A stretch of DNA of 64,000 bases from Larkinella bovis (GTDB lineage Bacteria > Bacteroidota > Bacteroidia > Cytophagales > Spirosomataceae): the NCBI RefSeq assembly GCF_042655385.1, contig NZ_JBHSMA010000001.1:1426001-1490000 (forward strand), given 5' to 3'. How positions within the stretch are numbered: the stretch's first letter is position 1; every line of letters begins with the position of its first letter. This document shows, piece after piece, positions 52,001-59,894 of this stretch. The notes below the pieces were generated by a model. The model saw nothing but the letters and a program-made list of their open reading frames with translations. It was not told where the DNA came from and did not search any database. The position numbers were made by a program, and so were the translations under genes.

Positions 52001-52890
52001 AACTGCCGGAGTTGTGGTCCGGAGCGTTTTTCGTAGTTTGGCAGATTGGCTTCGACGTATTGGAAGGCCTGCGGTTTCAATCCATCGTGCAAGGCTTTGA
52101 CTTTGTCGCCAACGGCCCACAAAATACCCTGTTCCAGCAAGGCCTGAAAACCGGGTACGGTCCAGGTGCGCTGGTCGTGACCGTAAGCCGTATAGAAAAC
52201 GCGGCCTTTGCCGTAGTTTCGGGTCCAGGTATAGGGTTCGGTTTTCTGACCCGGCCGGTTGGCCGCTACCATATCCTTCTCCTGATCGGCTTTGATGTCG
52301 CGTACCGCCAGCACGTTGTTATCGGGCTGGAGTTTGTCGTGGATATATGTTTCGTCGTACGCCTTGAACGGTTTCAGCCCCATAATGGCCGGGTGGCCAG
52401 GCTGCACGGTCAGCGTCTGGATGGTGTCCATCCGGTGGCGCCAGAACTGTCCGCCCACCATTTTGACATACTCCGACGAATTCCGGAAACAGTACGAAGC
52501 ACAGTGCACAGGAATCAATCCCTTGCCGCCGGCCACGAAATCGATCAGGGCTTTTTCCTGCGGGGCCGGAAGGCTGTCCCAGTTCGCATAAATCAATAAT
52601 CCGTCGTATTTCGCCAGGTTCTCGGCATTGAGGTCCTCCAGCCGGTCGGTATACGTGAAGTTGATTCCTTTGCTTCCCAGCGCTGCCATTATTTCGGGGA
52701 CACGCTCGGCCGGTCGGTGGTGACCGTGATCCCCCAGAAACAGAATTTCCGTCCGGCGCGGGCCCTCGGTGTTGGCCGAAGTACTCGCTCGTCCTCCCAC
52801 ACTGCCTGAACTACTACCCGACTGCTGGCGGGCACAATCGGTCATCAGGACCAGCAGGCTCAGGATTAGGAATAGGGTATACTTTTTCAT
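49099..52890 (-). CDS. ThuA / sorbosone-dehydrogenase-like / HEAT / cupredoxin fusion lipoprotein
   Basis: A 1263-residue exported protein. Starting at 52890 (MKKYTLFLILSLLVLMTDC) gives a lipoprotein signal with lipobox cysteine about 19; an ATG at 52929 would add 13 residues ahead of it. Parts in order: ThuA-type domain (about 45-260, beginning EILFLGDHGHHRP); PVC-type dehydrogenase propeller of the glucose/sorbosone dehydrogenase class (about 325-660, with DTNRDGKADKF); HEAT-like repeats (about 690-870); a CARDB-like beta domain (about 915-1010); and a C-terminal azurin/plastocyanin domain (about 1130-1250) with MQHNIVVG and FVCTFPGHWRIMNGIM, giving the His, Cys, His and Met copper ligands. 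No CxxCH haem motif is present anywhere, although relatives often end in cytochrome c. Likely oxidises a sugar, passing electrons to copper. Confidence 0.88.
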   Translation of the reverse strand: MKKYTLFLILSLLVLMTDCARQQSGSSSGSVGGRASTSANTEGPRRTEILFLGDHGHHRPAERVPEIMAALGSKGINFTYTDRLEDLNAENLAKYDGLLIYANWDSLPAPQEKALIDFVAGGKGLIPVHCASYCFRNSSEYVKMVGGQFWRHRMDTIQTLTVQPGHPAIMGLKPFKAYDETYIHDKLQPDNNVLAVRDIKADQEKDMVAANRPGQKTEPYTWTRNYGKGRVFYTAYGHDQRTWTVPGFQALLEQGILWAVGDKVKALHDGLKPQAFQYVEANLPNYEKRSGPQLRQLALSPEESMKHIQVPVDFTLELFAHEPNVMHPIAMAWDERGRLFVLITQDYPNERKDSGGKDYIVICEDTNRDGKADKFTRFADGLSIPTGLTFYNGGVIVSQAPHMLFLKDTDGDDKADEKKILFTGFGTGDTHAGPSNLHVGFDNWIWGCVGYSGFVGKVGADSLKFGQGFFRFKPDGSKLEYVTSTSNNTWGFAFNETGDVFGSTANNSHGWYLAIPHRYFPGGSGSGSRSTDTHKDMKPITEKVRQVDVFGGFTAAAGHNFYTARAFPKAYWNKVAFVSEPTGHIVHQNIMVKNGTDFEDTEGLGFNLLAGADEWVAPVFAEVGPDGAVWVVDWYSFIIQHNPTPKGAQNGPGNAYETDLRDYTHGRIYRIGYKKAPVYTPLSLSKDRPQELVAALKNNNMFWRQTAQRLLVERGQKDVVPQLIELVKDQSLDEIGINPAAIHALWTLQGLGVLDGSDARVLQTATAALKHACAGVRKTAVQVLPRNEASVNALLQANSLNDQEPLVVLNTLLALSEMPGSPAAETAILTRLSNAKELNDRWLPDAFACALTSHDGKLLQGFLKQLAQNSRTAPKEPESMSGHHDHGAMAAQTTTQAASASGNQPDLVVTKIRTEPTSPFVREPARIFVEVTNKGGASIPEGTPIPLNIRIEGQGRKLEYVSQKHTSGIKPGETVTIQEGNNGPWNTNFGVSFEKAGDYSIVATVDDKNVLAEGDERNNVLVHKLTYRPPQNMNAFVLERAIRNYTAAAPTESIIALLRTSQELDPAGRTAIVKGISEGWGFRRKATLNDADKAFVASLVNTIPSESRDRMSRVLQAWGVSAEPAVDPNVETVRIKPIKEALQFDKKEFTVTAGKPVEIIFENIDAMQHNIVVGKPKSLEIIGAAADKMITAKDGAEKNYVPTIPQVVAASPLVNPEQTYRLKFTAPAQPGDYPFVCTFPGHWRIMNGIMRVKPAATTEKAAK

Positions 52891-52989
52891 AATGGGTTGG
52901 TTTAACACGTTGGTATTGAAGAAAAACACCGGACAACCGCAGGGAGAACATCAGATGGAAGGACGCGTTTCGCCGGTGTTTTTCCGAAA

Positions 52990-54114
52990 TTACAAACTCT
53001 TGAAATCCGGCAGGTTTTTCAACTTGCCGCCTTCCATGGCCGAATCGTGAGCCAGAATACCAACGCTCGTCCAGTTGGCCGATTGGGCTGCGTTCGGGAA
53101 TGGATCGCGGTCTTCGACAATGGCCGACACGAATTCGTGCACCATGTGCGGGTGCGAACCACCGTGACCGCTTCCCTGCGTGAACGACAGGTGCGTATTT
53201 TCGGCCAGATCGTAAACACCCTGCGTGGTAAACTGCTGAATTTCAGCGGGTAGATAATGGGCATAATCCGGCACTTTTACCTTTTCCGGAATTTCGTGTT
53301 CGGGCTTTTTCGCCGTATGAATCACCGGATCTTCGCCTTCGATCAGCGGCCATTCGAACGATTTTTTCGATCCGTATACCTCAAAACTTTCCCGATATTG
53401 ACGGGCCGTGTCGAACAGGGACCGATACACATACGCCGACAAATCACTGTCTTTGAACTTGATATGCGCCGACTCAATGGCAAACGGTGAATTGTAATGC
53501 GCAATCAGTTCTTCACGGATGGTGCCCGAACCGAAGCACGACACATATTCGGCTTCCAGTTTCAGCAGGGCCGAAACCGGGCCTACGCAGTGCGTCGCGT
53601 AGTGCATCGGCGGCAAACCGGGCCAGTAACCGGGCCAGCCATCCATATCCTGCTGGTGGCTCGCTTTCAGAAACTGAACTTTTCCGAGTTCACCTTTTTC
53701 ATACAACTCCTTGACAAACAGAAACTCCCGGCTATACACCACCGTCTCCATCATCATGTATTTCTTCCCGCTTTCCTGGCAGGCTTTCACAATTTCCAGG
53801 CACTCTTCCACCGTTGTCGCCATTGGAACCGTACAGGCAACGTGTTTCCCCGCCCGCAAGGCTTTCAGCGATTGTTCGGCGTGGTTGTGAATGGGCGAAT
53901 TGATGTGAACGGCATCGACGGCGGGATCGGCCAGCAGGTCGTCGATGTTACTATACCGTTTTTCAATGCCGAAAGCGTCACCAATTTCGTTGAGTTTGTC
54001 GGTGTTACGCTGGCAGATGGCATACATGTTCGTATGCGGGTGACGTTGATAAATGGGGATAAACTCGGCACCAAAGCCAAGCCCTACGATGGCAATATTG
54101 ATTTTCATACGCAT
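52990..54114 (-). CDS. Gfo/Idh/MocA-family oxidoreductase
   Basis: A 374-residue NAD(P)-dependent dehydrogenase. The Rossmann domain has INIAVVGLGFGAEFIPIYQRH-like residues at the start (VGLGFGAEF, about 10-18) and CTVPMATTVEEC in place of the usual EKP motif: the lysine is replaced (TVPM), so the catalytic lysine may be missing. The second domain has MHYATHCVGPVSALL and SGHGGSHPHMVHEFV. It lies upstream of the ThuA fusion gene on the same strand, 99 bp apart, and may act on the same sugar. Cytoplasmic, no signal seen. Confidence 0.85.
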   Translation of the reverse strand: MRMKINIAIVGLGFGAEFIPIYQRHPHTNMYAICQRNTDKLNEIGDAFGIEKRYSNIDDLLADPAVDAVHINSPIHNHAEQSLKALRAGKHVACTVPMATTVEECLEIVKACQESGKKYMMMETVVYSREFLFVKELYEKGELGKVQFLKASHQQDMDGWPGYWPGLPPMHYATHCVGPVSALLKLEAEYVSCFGSGTIREELIAHYNSPFAIESAHIKFKDSDLSAYVYRSLFDTARQYRESFEVYGSKKSFEWPLIEGEDPVIHTAKKPEHEIPEKVKVPDYAHYLPAEIQQFTTQGVYDLAENTHLSFTQGSGHGGSHPHMVHEFVSAIVEDRDPFPNAAQSANWTSVGILAHDSAMEGGKLKNLPDFKSL

Positions 54115-54431
54115 AGGACGGATCGTTCCATCCGTCTTTCGTTGGGATTTAGATGCGACCGAAACCCTGCATTGAATTCGGTCCCGGGGTTTAAAAAGTA
54201 TAAAAGGTAATCGTTTTGCCGTTTATAGTGGCCGATGCGGTTTTTGTTGCGACCAAGAACACGCCCTACTCAATCGTTCCATTCCGGCTTATTCCTATTT
54301 ATTCTCAATCAATTACTACAAAAGTAGGGAACAAATTAGGATTCTTCACGGCTTTTATTGCCAAATACCGGTTTTATTTTAACCAAAAAAGTTTGATAAA
54401 TTTGCAAACAACAGCAAAAGAGAGCACAATC
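54115..54431. promoter_or_regulatory. 317-bp divergent control region
   Basis: The spacer divides the Gfo/Idh-ThuA operon (leftward) from an AraC regulator (rightward). GACGGAT (54117-54123) faces ATCCGTC (54130-54136) three bases before the Gfo/Idh start, an operator-like palindrome. TAAATTTG (54397-54404) is an exact -7 element 27 bp before the AraC ATG at 54432. The rest is AT-rich and without a gene, though an open frame runs through it from 54216. Confidence 0.5.
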
Positions 54432-55304
54432 ATGCGCAATGCCCTCCGAAAAGACCTGGAACCCGTCGCTTCTTCCTTTATCATAAAAGAGCTTGTTGAA
54501 CCTCACTTCGACCAGAACTGGCATTTCCACCCCCACTTTCAGTTATTTCTGGTAGAGGAGGGAACCGGAACCCGCTTTATCGGCGATTCCATTAAACCGT
54601 TTTCGGAAGGCGATCTGGTATTTTTGGGGCCTAATCTGCCCCACCTCTGGCGGAGCGATCACGCCTTTTTCCAGCGGGATTCGGGCCTAACGACCCGGGG
54701 CATTGTCGTGTATTTTTCGGAAGATTTTCTGGGTGATCATTTTTTCGATAAGCCGGAAATGAACCTGATCCAGCAATTACTCGAGCACGCCCGGCGCGGC
54801 CTCGAATGGACGGGCCCCACCCGGTTGCGGGTGCAGGAAGCCCTGCAACACCTGGTGACCCATCCCGTCAACTTCAACCGCGTCCTTACCTTTTTGCAGC
54901 TGCTCGACGAGCTTTCCCATGCTTCCGATTACCGGTTTATTACCAGCCTTGGCTACACCAATACCGTTAAACCATCGGAAAAGGACCGGATGCAGCAGGT
55001 GCACAATTACGTGCTGGGCCATTTCCACGACGACATCAGTCTGGATACCGTCGCCGATCTGGCGGGTATGACGCCCCCCGCTTTTTGTCGGTATTTTAAG
55101 GCCCGCGCCAACAAAACCTTCTCCGAATTCGTGTCAGAAATCCGGATTGGCCACTCGTGTAAGTTACTGATGGAAGGAAAGTTAACCGTAACCCAGGTCA
55201 GCTACGAAAGCGGTTACCGGACCCTTTCCAACTTTAACCGGCAGTTCAAAGGCATTACGGGTCAGACCCCGTCGGAATACGTCCGGACCGTGCGGGCCGT
55301 ATAA
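54432..55304 (+). CDS. AraC-family regulator
   Basis: A 290-residue regulator. The N-terminal cupin-like sensing domain (about 10-150) has FHPHFQLFLVEEGTGTRFIGD. The C-terminal AraC double HTH (about 190-285) has SLDTVADLAGMTPPAFCRYFKA and SYESGYRTLSNFNRQFKGITGQTPSEYV. The frame is open from 54216, but a consensus -7 element at 54397-54404 and the domain start favour 54432. It is divergent from the Gfo/Idh-ThuA operon, which it probably controls; the ligand would be a sugar. Confidence 0.9.
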   Translation: MRNALRKDLEPVASSFIIKELVEPHFDQNWHFHPHFQLFLVEEGTGTRFIGDSIKPFSEGDLVFLGPNLPHLWRSDHAFFQRDSGLTTRGIVVYFSEDFLGDHFFDKPEMNLIQQLLEHARRGLEWTGPTRLRVQEALQHLVTHPVNFNRVLTFLQLLDELSHASDYRFITSLGYTNTVKPSEKDRMQQVHNYVLGHFHDDISLDTVADLAGMTPPAFCRYFKARANKTFSEFVSEIRIGHSCKLLMEGKLTVTQVSYESGYRTLSNFNRQFKGITGQTPSEYVRTVRAV

Positions 55305-55411
55305 GCGGTTGTATGGGGAGCCTTATGCCATTGTACCGCAAAAACCGGCCACCAAATCAACGGAATGAAGCCATCGCTTTCTACCCATGAGGGAAATGGA
55401 CCAACCCGGTT

Positions 55412-56479
55412 TTACGGATCATCAAAAAGACTCAACTGGCCTTTCCGTAAAAACCGGCTGGTATCCAGAGGTGGAAAACCTTCAGTCGGTAAATACTTTC
55501 GAACGGCAATACGATGAAGTTGCCGGATCTGCTCCGCCATCTTTCCTTCACCCGACATGCGGGTGCCGAAGCGGGAATCGCTTAGTTGTCCGCCGTGGCA
55601 GTCGCGAATCTGGTTCAGTACCTTGTCGGCCCGATCGGCGAAATTTTTCCGAAGCCAGTCTTCAAACAACGGGCCAATCGCCCCATTAAGTCGAACGAGG
55701 GTATAACCGGCCCAGACCGCCCCATTGTTGGCCGCTTCCTCCACCAGCTTCGGAATTTCCTTCGCATTCAGGCCGGGAATGATCGGTGCCGTCATTACCC
55801 CCACCGGAATCCCGGCGCTCGCCAGTTCCTTCATGACCTGCAACCGACGCCGGCCCGTCACCGTGCGAGGCTCCATGACCTGCCGCAGCGGCTCGTCCAG
55901 CGTGGTAAGGGTTACCAGGACCACCACCAGATGCTGCGCGGCCAGTTGTTGCAATAAATCTTTGTCGCGCAGCACCAGGGCGTTTTTGGTAATAATACTA
56001 ACCGGATTTCGGTAAAGCAGGCATAGTTCCAGAATCCGGCGGGTTAGCCTGAAACGTCGTTCGGCGGGTTGGTAACAATCCGTGTTGCCCGACAAATGAA
56101 TGACTTCCGGCTGGTATTTTTTCGACAAAAATTCCTTTTCCAATAATTCCGGCGCATTCATTTTCACGAGAATCTTGCTCTCGAAATCCAGACCGGCGGA
56201 ATAACCCCAGTATTCGTGCGAATTGCGGGCGTAACAATAAATACAGCCGTGTTCACATCCCATATACGGATTGACGGAAGCAACGAACCCAATGTCCGGA
56301 CTGTGGGGGCGACTAACAATCTTTTTGGGCAGTTCTTTAAAAAACCGGGTTTGGACGGTCGGCTCCGGAAAATCCTCATCGGGAACATTCGGTCCGGGGT
56401 CAAGTTCTATGTGCAGTTTTTGAAACCGATTCCGGGTATTCAACTGGGCTCCGCGCCCCCGAACATAGTCATCCTCCAT
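55412..56479 (-). CDS. PA0069-family radical SAM protein
   Basis: A 355-residue radical SAM enzyme of the PA0069/SplB-like group. The [4Fe-4S] cluster motif is GCEHGCIYCYARNSHEYWGY, with C-x3-C-x2-C (about residues 72-79). The conserved start VRGRGAQLNTRNRF matches this family. A longer frame starts at 56545, but its extra 22 residues are hydrophobic and unlike relatives, so 56479 is chosen. The molecular target is unknown; family members are sometimes linked to DNA photoproduct or nucleotide chemistry. Transcribed alone. Confidence 0.88.
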   Translation of the reverse strand: MEDDYVRGRGAQLNTRNRFQKLHIELDPGPNVPDEDFPEPTVQTRFFKELPKKIVSRPHSPDIGFVASVNPYMGCEHGCIYCYARNSHEYWGYSAGLDFESKILVKMNAPELLEKEFLSKKYQPEVIHLSGNTDCYQPAERRFRLTRRILELCLLYRNPVSIITKNALVLRDKDLLQQLAAQHLVVVLVTLTTLDEPLRQVMEPRTVTGRRRLQVMKELASAGIPVGVMTAPIIPGLNAKEIPKLVEEAANNGAVWAGYTLVRLNGAIGPLFEDWLRKNFADRADKVLNQIRDCHGGQLSDSRFGTRMSGEGKMAEQIRQLHRIAVRKYLPTEGFPPLDTSRFLRKGQLSLFDDP

Positions 56480-56653
56480 AGCGTGTGTTTCAGAAGTGTC
56501 AGACAATAATATAAGTAAAATATATAACATACAACTCAAACACAATTTCTTTTGTTTACCAGACTTAATTAGGGGCGAATCGGCTGTTAATTTTTCTTAA
56601 AAAACCGCCGTTCGTTGCCAACCTATTCGTTTATAGCGAACTTGCCACGGATT

Positions 56654-57352
56654 ATGAGATTTCTGTTTGTCTTTCTTTTTATCTCCTGTGCTGCCTGGGC
56701 CCAGCCACCCAAATACATCCTTGGTAAAGTCCTGGATCAGGAAACCGGCAAGGGTGTCGGCAATGCCAGCGTTATCAACAAACGCTCCCTGGCGGTCGGG
56801 CGCACCAACCAGCTCGGTAATTACTATTTGCAGGTAAAACCGGGGGATTCGGTTGTGGTGACCAGTCCAACCCACGGCCGCCGGGCTTTCCTGTGGGACG
56901 GTACGACCCAGGAACCGGTGATGCGGATGAAACGCGAACTGGCGGATAATGTCATCACGCTGAATGAAGTGACGGTTCGGGGCAAACAGGAAGCTGAACT
57001 CAAGCGCGAACTCGAACAATTGCTGAGCGAACCGGAAGCAAAGCGGGGTGTGTCGGCGGAGCAGGTGCTGGACCGGGCGGCTTCGGGGTCGGTGATTACG
57101 CTGCTGTACGAAGCGTTCAGCAAACGCGCCAAAGCCGACCGAAAAGTCCTGGTTTTGATGCAGGAAGATCGTCGGCACAAGCTGGCTGTGTACCGGTTCG
57201 ACCTGGTGGCAGGCCGGGCTACGGATCTTAAAGGTGATGAACTGGATAAGTTCCGGGAATTCTGCCAGTTCGATGACATGGGCATTCTGCAAGCCACCGA
57301 ATACGAGCTTACCTTTGCAATTTTACAACAGCTCCGGGCCTTTAAACGGTAA
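56654..57352 (+). CDS. Exported carboxypeptidase-like regulatory domain protein
   Basis: A 232-residue protein with signal peptide (about 1-17, ending AWAQPP). Residues about 20-90 form a CarboxypepD_reg-like beta-sandwich with GKVLDQETGKGVGNASVINK and TNQLGNYYLQVKPGDSVVV, the domain that often precedes TonB receptors. A charged helical region follows (about 100-220). No TonB barrel or peptidase follows, so this is a stand-alone small version. Function unknown. A start at 56615 would add 13 residues. Confidence 0.75.
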   Translation: MRFLFVFLFISCAAWAQPPKYILGKVLDQETGKGVGNASVINKRSLAVGRTNQLGNYYLQVKPGDSVVVTSPTHGRRAFLWDGTTQEPVMRMKRELADNVITLNEVTVRGKQEAELKRELEQLLSEPEAKRGVSAEQVLDRAASGSVITLLYEAFSKRAKADRKVLVLMQEDRRHKLAVYRFDLVAGRATDLKGDELDKFREFCQFDDMGILQATEYELTFAILQQLRAFKR

Positions 57353-57425
57353 TCCGGGGCCTTTTAGGTGAAATTTTCCGAAGTAGAAAAAGGGCTAATA
57401 AGGGGATTTACTTACCAGAAACAAA

Positions 57426-57455
57426 AAAGCCATGCGGGATTTCCCTCATGGCTTT
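57426..57455 (+). terminator. Terminator after the carboxypeptidase-like protein gene
   Basis: AAAGCCATGCGGG (57426-57438) pairs with CCCTCATGGCTTT (57443-57455), 12 of 13 positions, followed by pyrimidine-rich sequence. The remaining spacer to 57637 is AT-rich with no gene. Confidence 0.7.
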
Positions 57456-57637
57456 CTGATTTACTCAACGTTATGAAAAACTTTTCTTTTCGATGCAAAT
57501 ATATAATATTAGTGATGATATAATTTCAAAAAGGTTAAAAAAATTTTACATGAGCATTTTATTAACCATTACTAACTTACTATCAACAGGTTACACAAAA
57601 ACACAAAACAAACAGCCCGCCAACACCCTAAGTACAT

Positions 57638-58312
57638 TTACTTAGCTTCATTCCTTCCTATCAAGCCATCCCGAATCGTTAACCTCCGGTCTGCCATGGT
57701 TGCCAGCAAATCGTTATGGGTAACGATTACAAAGGTTTGACCCAATTCGTTCCGTAACCGGAAAAATAGCTGGTGTAACTCCTCCGCGTTGTGCGAGTCC
57801 AGGTTTCCGCTGGGTTCGTCCGCGAAAACGATGGCGGGTGAATTGATCAGCGCCCGGGCCACGGCGGTTCGTTGCTGCTCCCCTCCTGATAATTGAGACG
57901 GTAAATGGTGCTTCCGGTCACTTATACCTAGTATATTTAACAGTTCTTCGGCCCGGGCGCGCACTTGTTTTTCGTCATGCCCCGCAATAAAACCGGGCAG
58001 ACAGACATTTTCGAGGGCCGAAAACTCCGCCAGCAGATTGTGAAACTGAAAGACAAACCCGATTCGCTCGTTCCGAAACCGGGCTAATTCTTTTTCCGTC
58101 AGACCGAAAATAGGTTTCCCGGCCAGCGTTACCTCTCCCGAATCCGGTCGATCGAGCGTACCCAGGATATGCAGCAGGGTACTTTTCCCGGCCCCGGATG
58201 CGCCCACAATCGAGACAATTTCGCCAGCGTGAATTTCCAGATTAATTCCCTTTAAAACGGGCAGATCACCGTGCGAACGGATCAGATTAACAGCTTTTAA
58301 AAGCGGTTCCAT
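57638..58312 (-). CDS. LolD-type ABC transporter ATPase
   Basis: A 224-residue ATP-binding subunit of the LolD/MacB type. Walker A GASGAGKSTLLHILG (about 36-50), Q-loop VFQFHNLLAEF, signature LSGGEQQRTAVARAL (about 142-156), Walker B AIVFADEPSGNLD and the H-loop VTHN are complete. Relatives release lipoproteins from the inner membrane with LolC/E or export peptides with a MacB-type permease. No permease gene is next to it; its partner must be elsewhere. Divergent from sucC. Confidence 0.9.
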   Translation of the reverse strand: MEPLLKAVNLIRSHGDLPVLKGINLEIHAGEIVSIVGASGAGKSTLLHILGTLDRPDSGEVTLAGKPIFGLTEKELARFRNERIGFVFQFHNLLAEFSALENVCLPGFIAGHDEKQVRARAEELLNILGISDRKHHLPSQLSGGEQQRTAVARALINSPAIVFADEPSGNLDSHNAEELHQLFFRLRNELGQTFVIVTHNDLLATMADRRLTIRDGLIGRNEAK

Positions 58313-58510
58313 ACGAGACTATTTAGGATCAAATGCCTGATTTCCGGCAGGAAGTTTACCGTTCGGCTAAAATACGCATTCAAAAACCGGAACTCAGGCG
58401 GATTGATTGGCTTATGTATAACTTAGTGTCCTTCAACAAGCTACCAAACGGGCTAAATGCTGGTTTTGAAGCCAATCAAACGATTTGCTGAAGATTAAAA
58501 ATGAAAGAAG

Positions 58511-58542
58511 TTGTTACGCTAAATTTCGTTAAACTATCTTTA
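58511..58542 (+). promoter_or_regulatory. Promoter of sucC
   Basis: TTG (58511-58513) and TATCTTTA (58535-58542) with 21 bp between fit the Bacteroidota -33/-7 pattern (last base A rather than G). The sucC ATG is 45 bp downstream of the -7 element. Confidence 0.45.
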
Positions 58543-58586
58543 CCGCGAAAATAATCTTTTTTTCACCATTCCTTGTTTCGCTTCGT

Positions 58587-59810
58587 ATGAACATTCACGA
58601 GTACCAGGGTAAAGAGATATTAAAACACTACGGCGTCCGGGTTCAGGAAGGCATCGTAGCCGAATCGCCCGAAAAAGCCGTTGAAGCCGCCAAACAGATC
58701 ATGGCGCAAACCAATTCCAAGTTTGTCGTCATTAAATCGCAGATTCATGCGGGCGGCCGTGGAAAAGGTAAAATCCAGGGGTCCGAGCAGCGCGGGGTTC
58801 AATTGGCGAAATCGGTGGATGATGTTCGGGAAATCTCCAAGAATATCATTGGCAATGTACTGGTCACTCACCAGACCGGTCCCGAAGGGAAGAAGGTAAA
58901 CAAAGTGCTCGTGGCCCAGGATGTGTACTATCCCGGCGCTTCTGAGCCGAAAGAATATTACGTGGGCATTCTGCTCGACCGCGCCAAAGCCTGCAACGTC
59001 ATCATGGCCAGCACCGAAGGGGGGATGGACATCGAAGAAGTAGCGGAACACTCGCCCGAAAAAATTGTCAAGGAATGGGTGGATCCCGCCATTGGTCTGC
59101 AACCGTTCCAGGTTCGTAACATCGCGTTTGCCCTTGGTCTGGAAGGCGAAGCCTTCAAAGAAATGGTCAAATTCATCGGTTCGCTCTACAAAGCTTACGT
59201 TGAAACCGATTCGTCGATGTTCGAAATCAACCCGGTTTTGAAAACGTCGGACAACAAGATTCTGGCCGTGGACGCGAAGGTGAACCTGGATGACAATGCG
59301 CTGTATCGTCACCCGGACCTGAAAAACCTGCGCGATATTACGGAAGAAGATCCGCTGGAAGTGGAAGCAACAGCGAATGACCTGAACTACGTCAAACTGG
59401 ACGGAAACGTGGGTTGTATGGTGAACGGAGCCGGTCTGGCAATGGCGACGATGGATATCATCAAACTGTCGGGCGGAGAGCCTGCTAACTTCCTGGACGT
59501 AGGCGGTGGCGCCAATGCCAAAACCGTCGAAGCCGGTTTCCGGATTATTCTGAAGGACCCCAACGTGAAAGCGATCCTGATCAACATCTTCGGCGGTATC
59601 GTTCGGGGCGACCGGGTTGCTACGGGGGTCGTAGAAGCCTACAAAGCGATCGGCGATATCAAAGTCCCGATTATTGTTCGTTTGCAGGGAACCAACGCTG
59701 AAGAAGGTGCCCGTATCATTGATGAATCCGGCCTGAAAGTCTATTCTGCCGTCCAGCTGAAAGATGCTGCGGCAAAAGTAAAGCAGGTATTGGAGGGAAT
59801 TGGTGCGTAA
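58587..59810 (+). CDS. sucC: ADP-forming succinyl-CoA synthetase beta subunit
   Basis: A 407-residue TCA-cycle enzyme subunit that, with SucD, converts succinyl-CoA to succinate with ATP or GTP formation. The ATP-grasp domain begins MNIHEYQGKEILKHYG, and HAGGRGKGK is the nucleotide loop. The CoA-ligase domain has LDVGGGANAKTVEAGF and ILINIFGGIVRGDRVA. Full length and normal. SucD is not adjacent; it must lie outside the window. Confidence 0.97.
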   Translation: MNIHEYQGKEILKHYGVRVQEGIVAESPEKAVEAAKQIMAQTNSKFVVIKSQIHAGGRGKGKIQGSEQRGVQLAKSVDDVREISKNIIGNVLVTHQTGPEGKKVNKVLVAQDVYYPGASEPKEYYVGILLDRAKACNVIMASTEGGMDIEEVAEHSPEKIVKEWVDPAIGLQPFQVRNIAFALGLEGEAFKEMVKFIGSLYKAYVETDSSMFEINPVLKTSDNKILAVDAKVNLDDNALYRHPDLKNLRDITEEDPLEVEATANDLNYVKLDGNVGCMVNGAGLAMATMDIIKLSGGEPANFLDVGGGANAKTVEAGFRIILKDPNVKAILINIFGGIVRGDRVATGVVEAYKAIGDIKVPIIVRLQGTNAEEGARIIDESGLKVYSAVQLKDAAAKVKQVLEGIGA

Positions 59811-59833
59811 TTAAACAGACGCATAAAAAGGAG

Positions 59834-59881
59834 AAAGGGTTGTCTGGCACGTGAAGCACGTCTGCCTGACAACCCTTTTTT
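59834..59881. terminator. sucC terminator
   Basis: The left arm AAAGGGTTGTCTGGCACGTG (59834-59853) and its complement at 59857-59878 form a long stem with small mismatches, followed by a T-run. It sits between convergent sucC and the M48 gene. Confidence 0.85.
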
Positions 59882-59894
59882 GATGGAAAACCGG

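Noticed and set aside
54216..54431. N-terminal extension of the AraC regulator
   Set aside because: The 72 extra residues have no domain, and a consensus -7 element lies inside them, so translation most likely starts at 54432.
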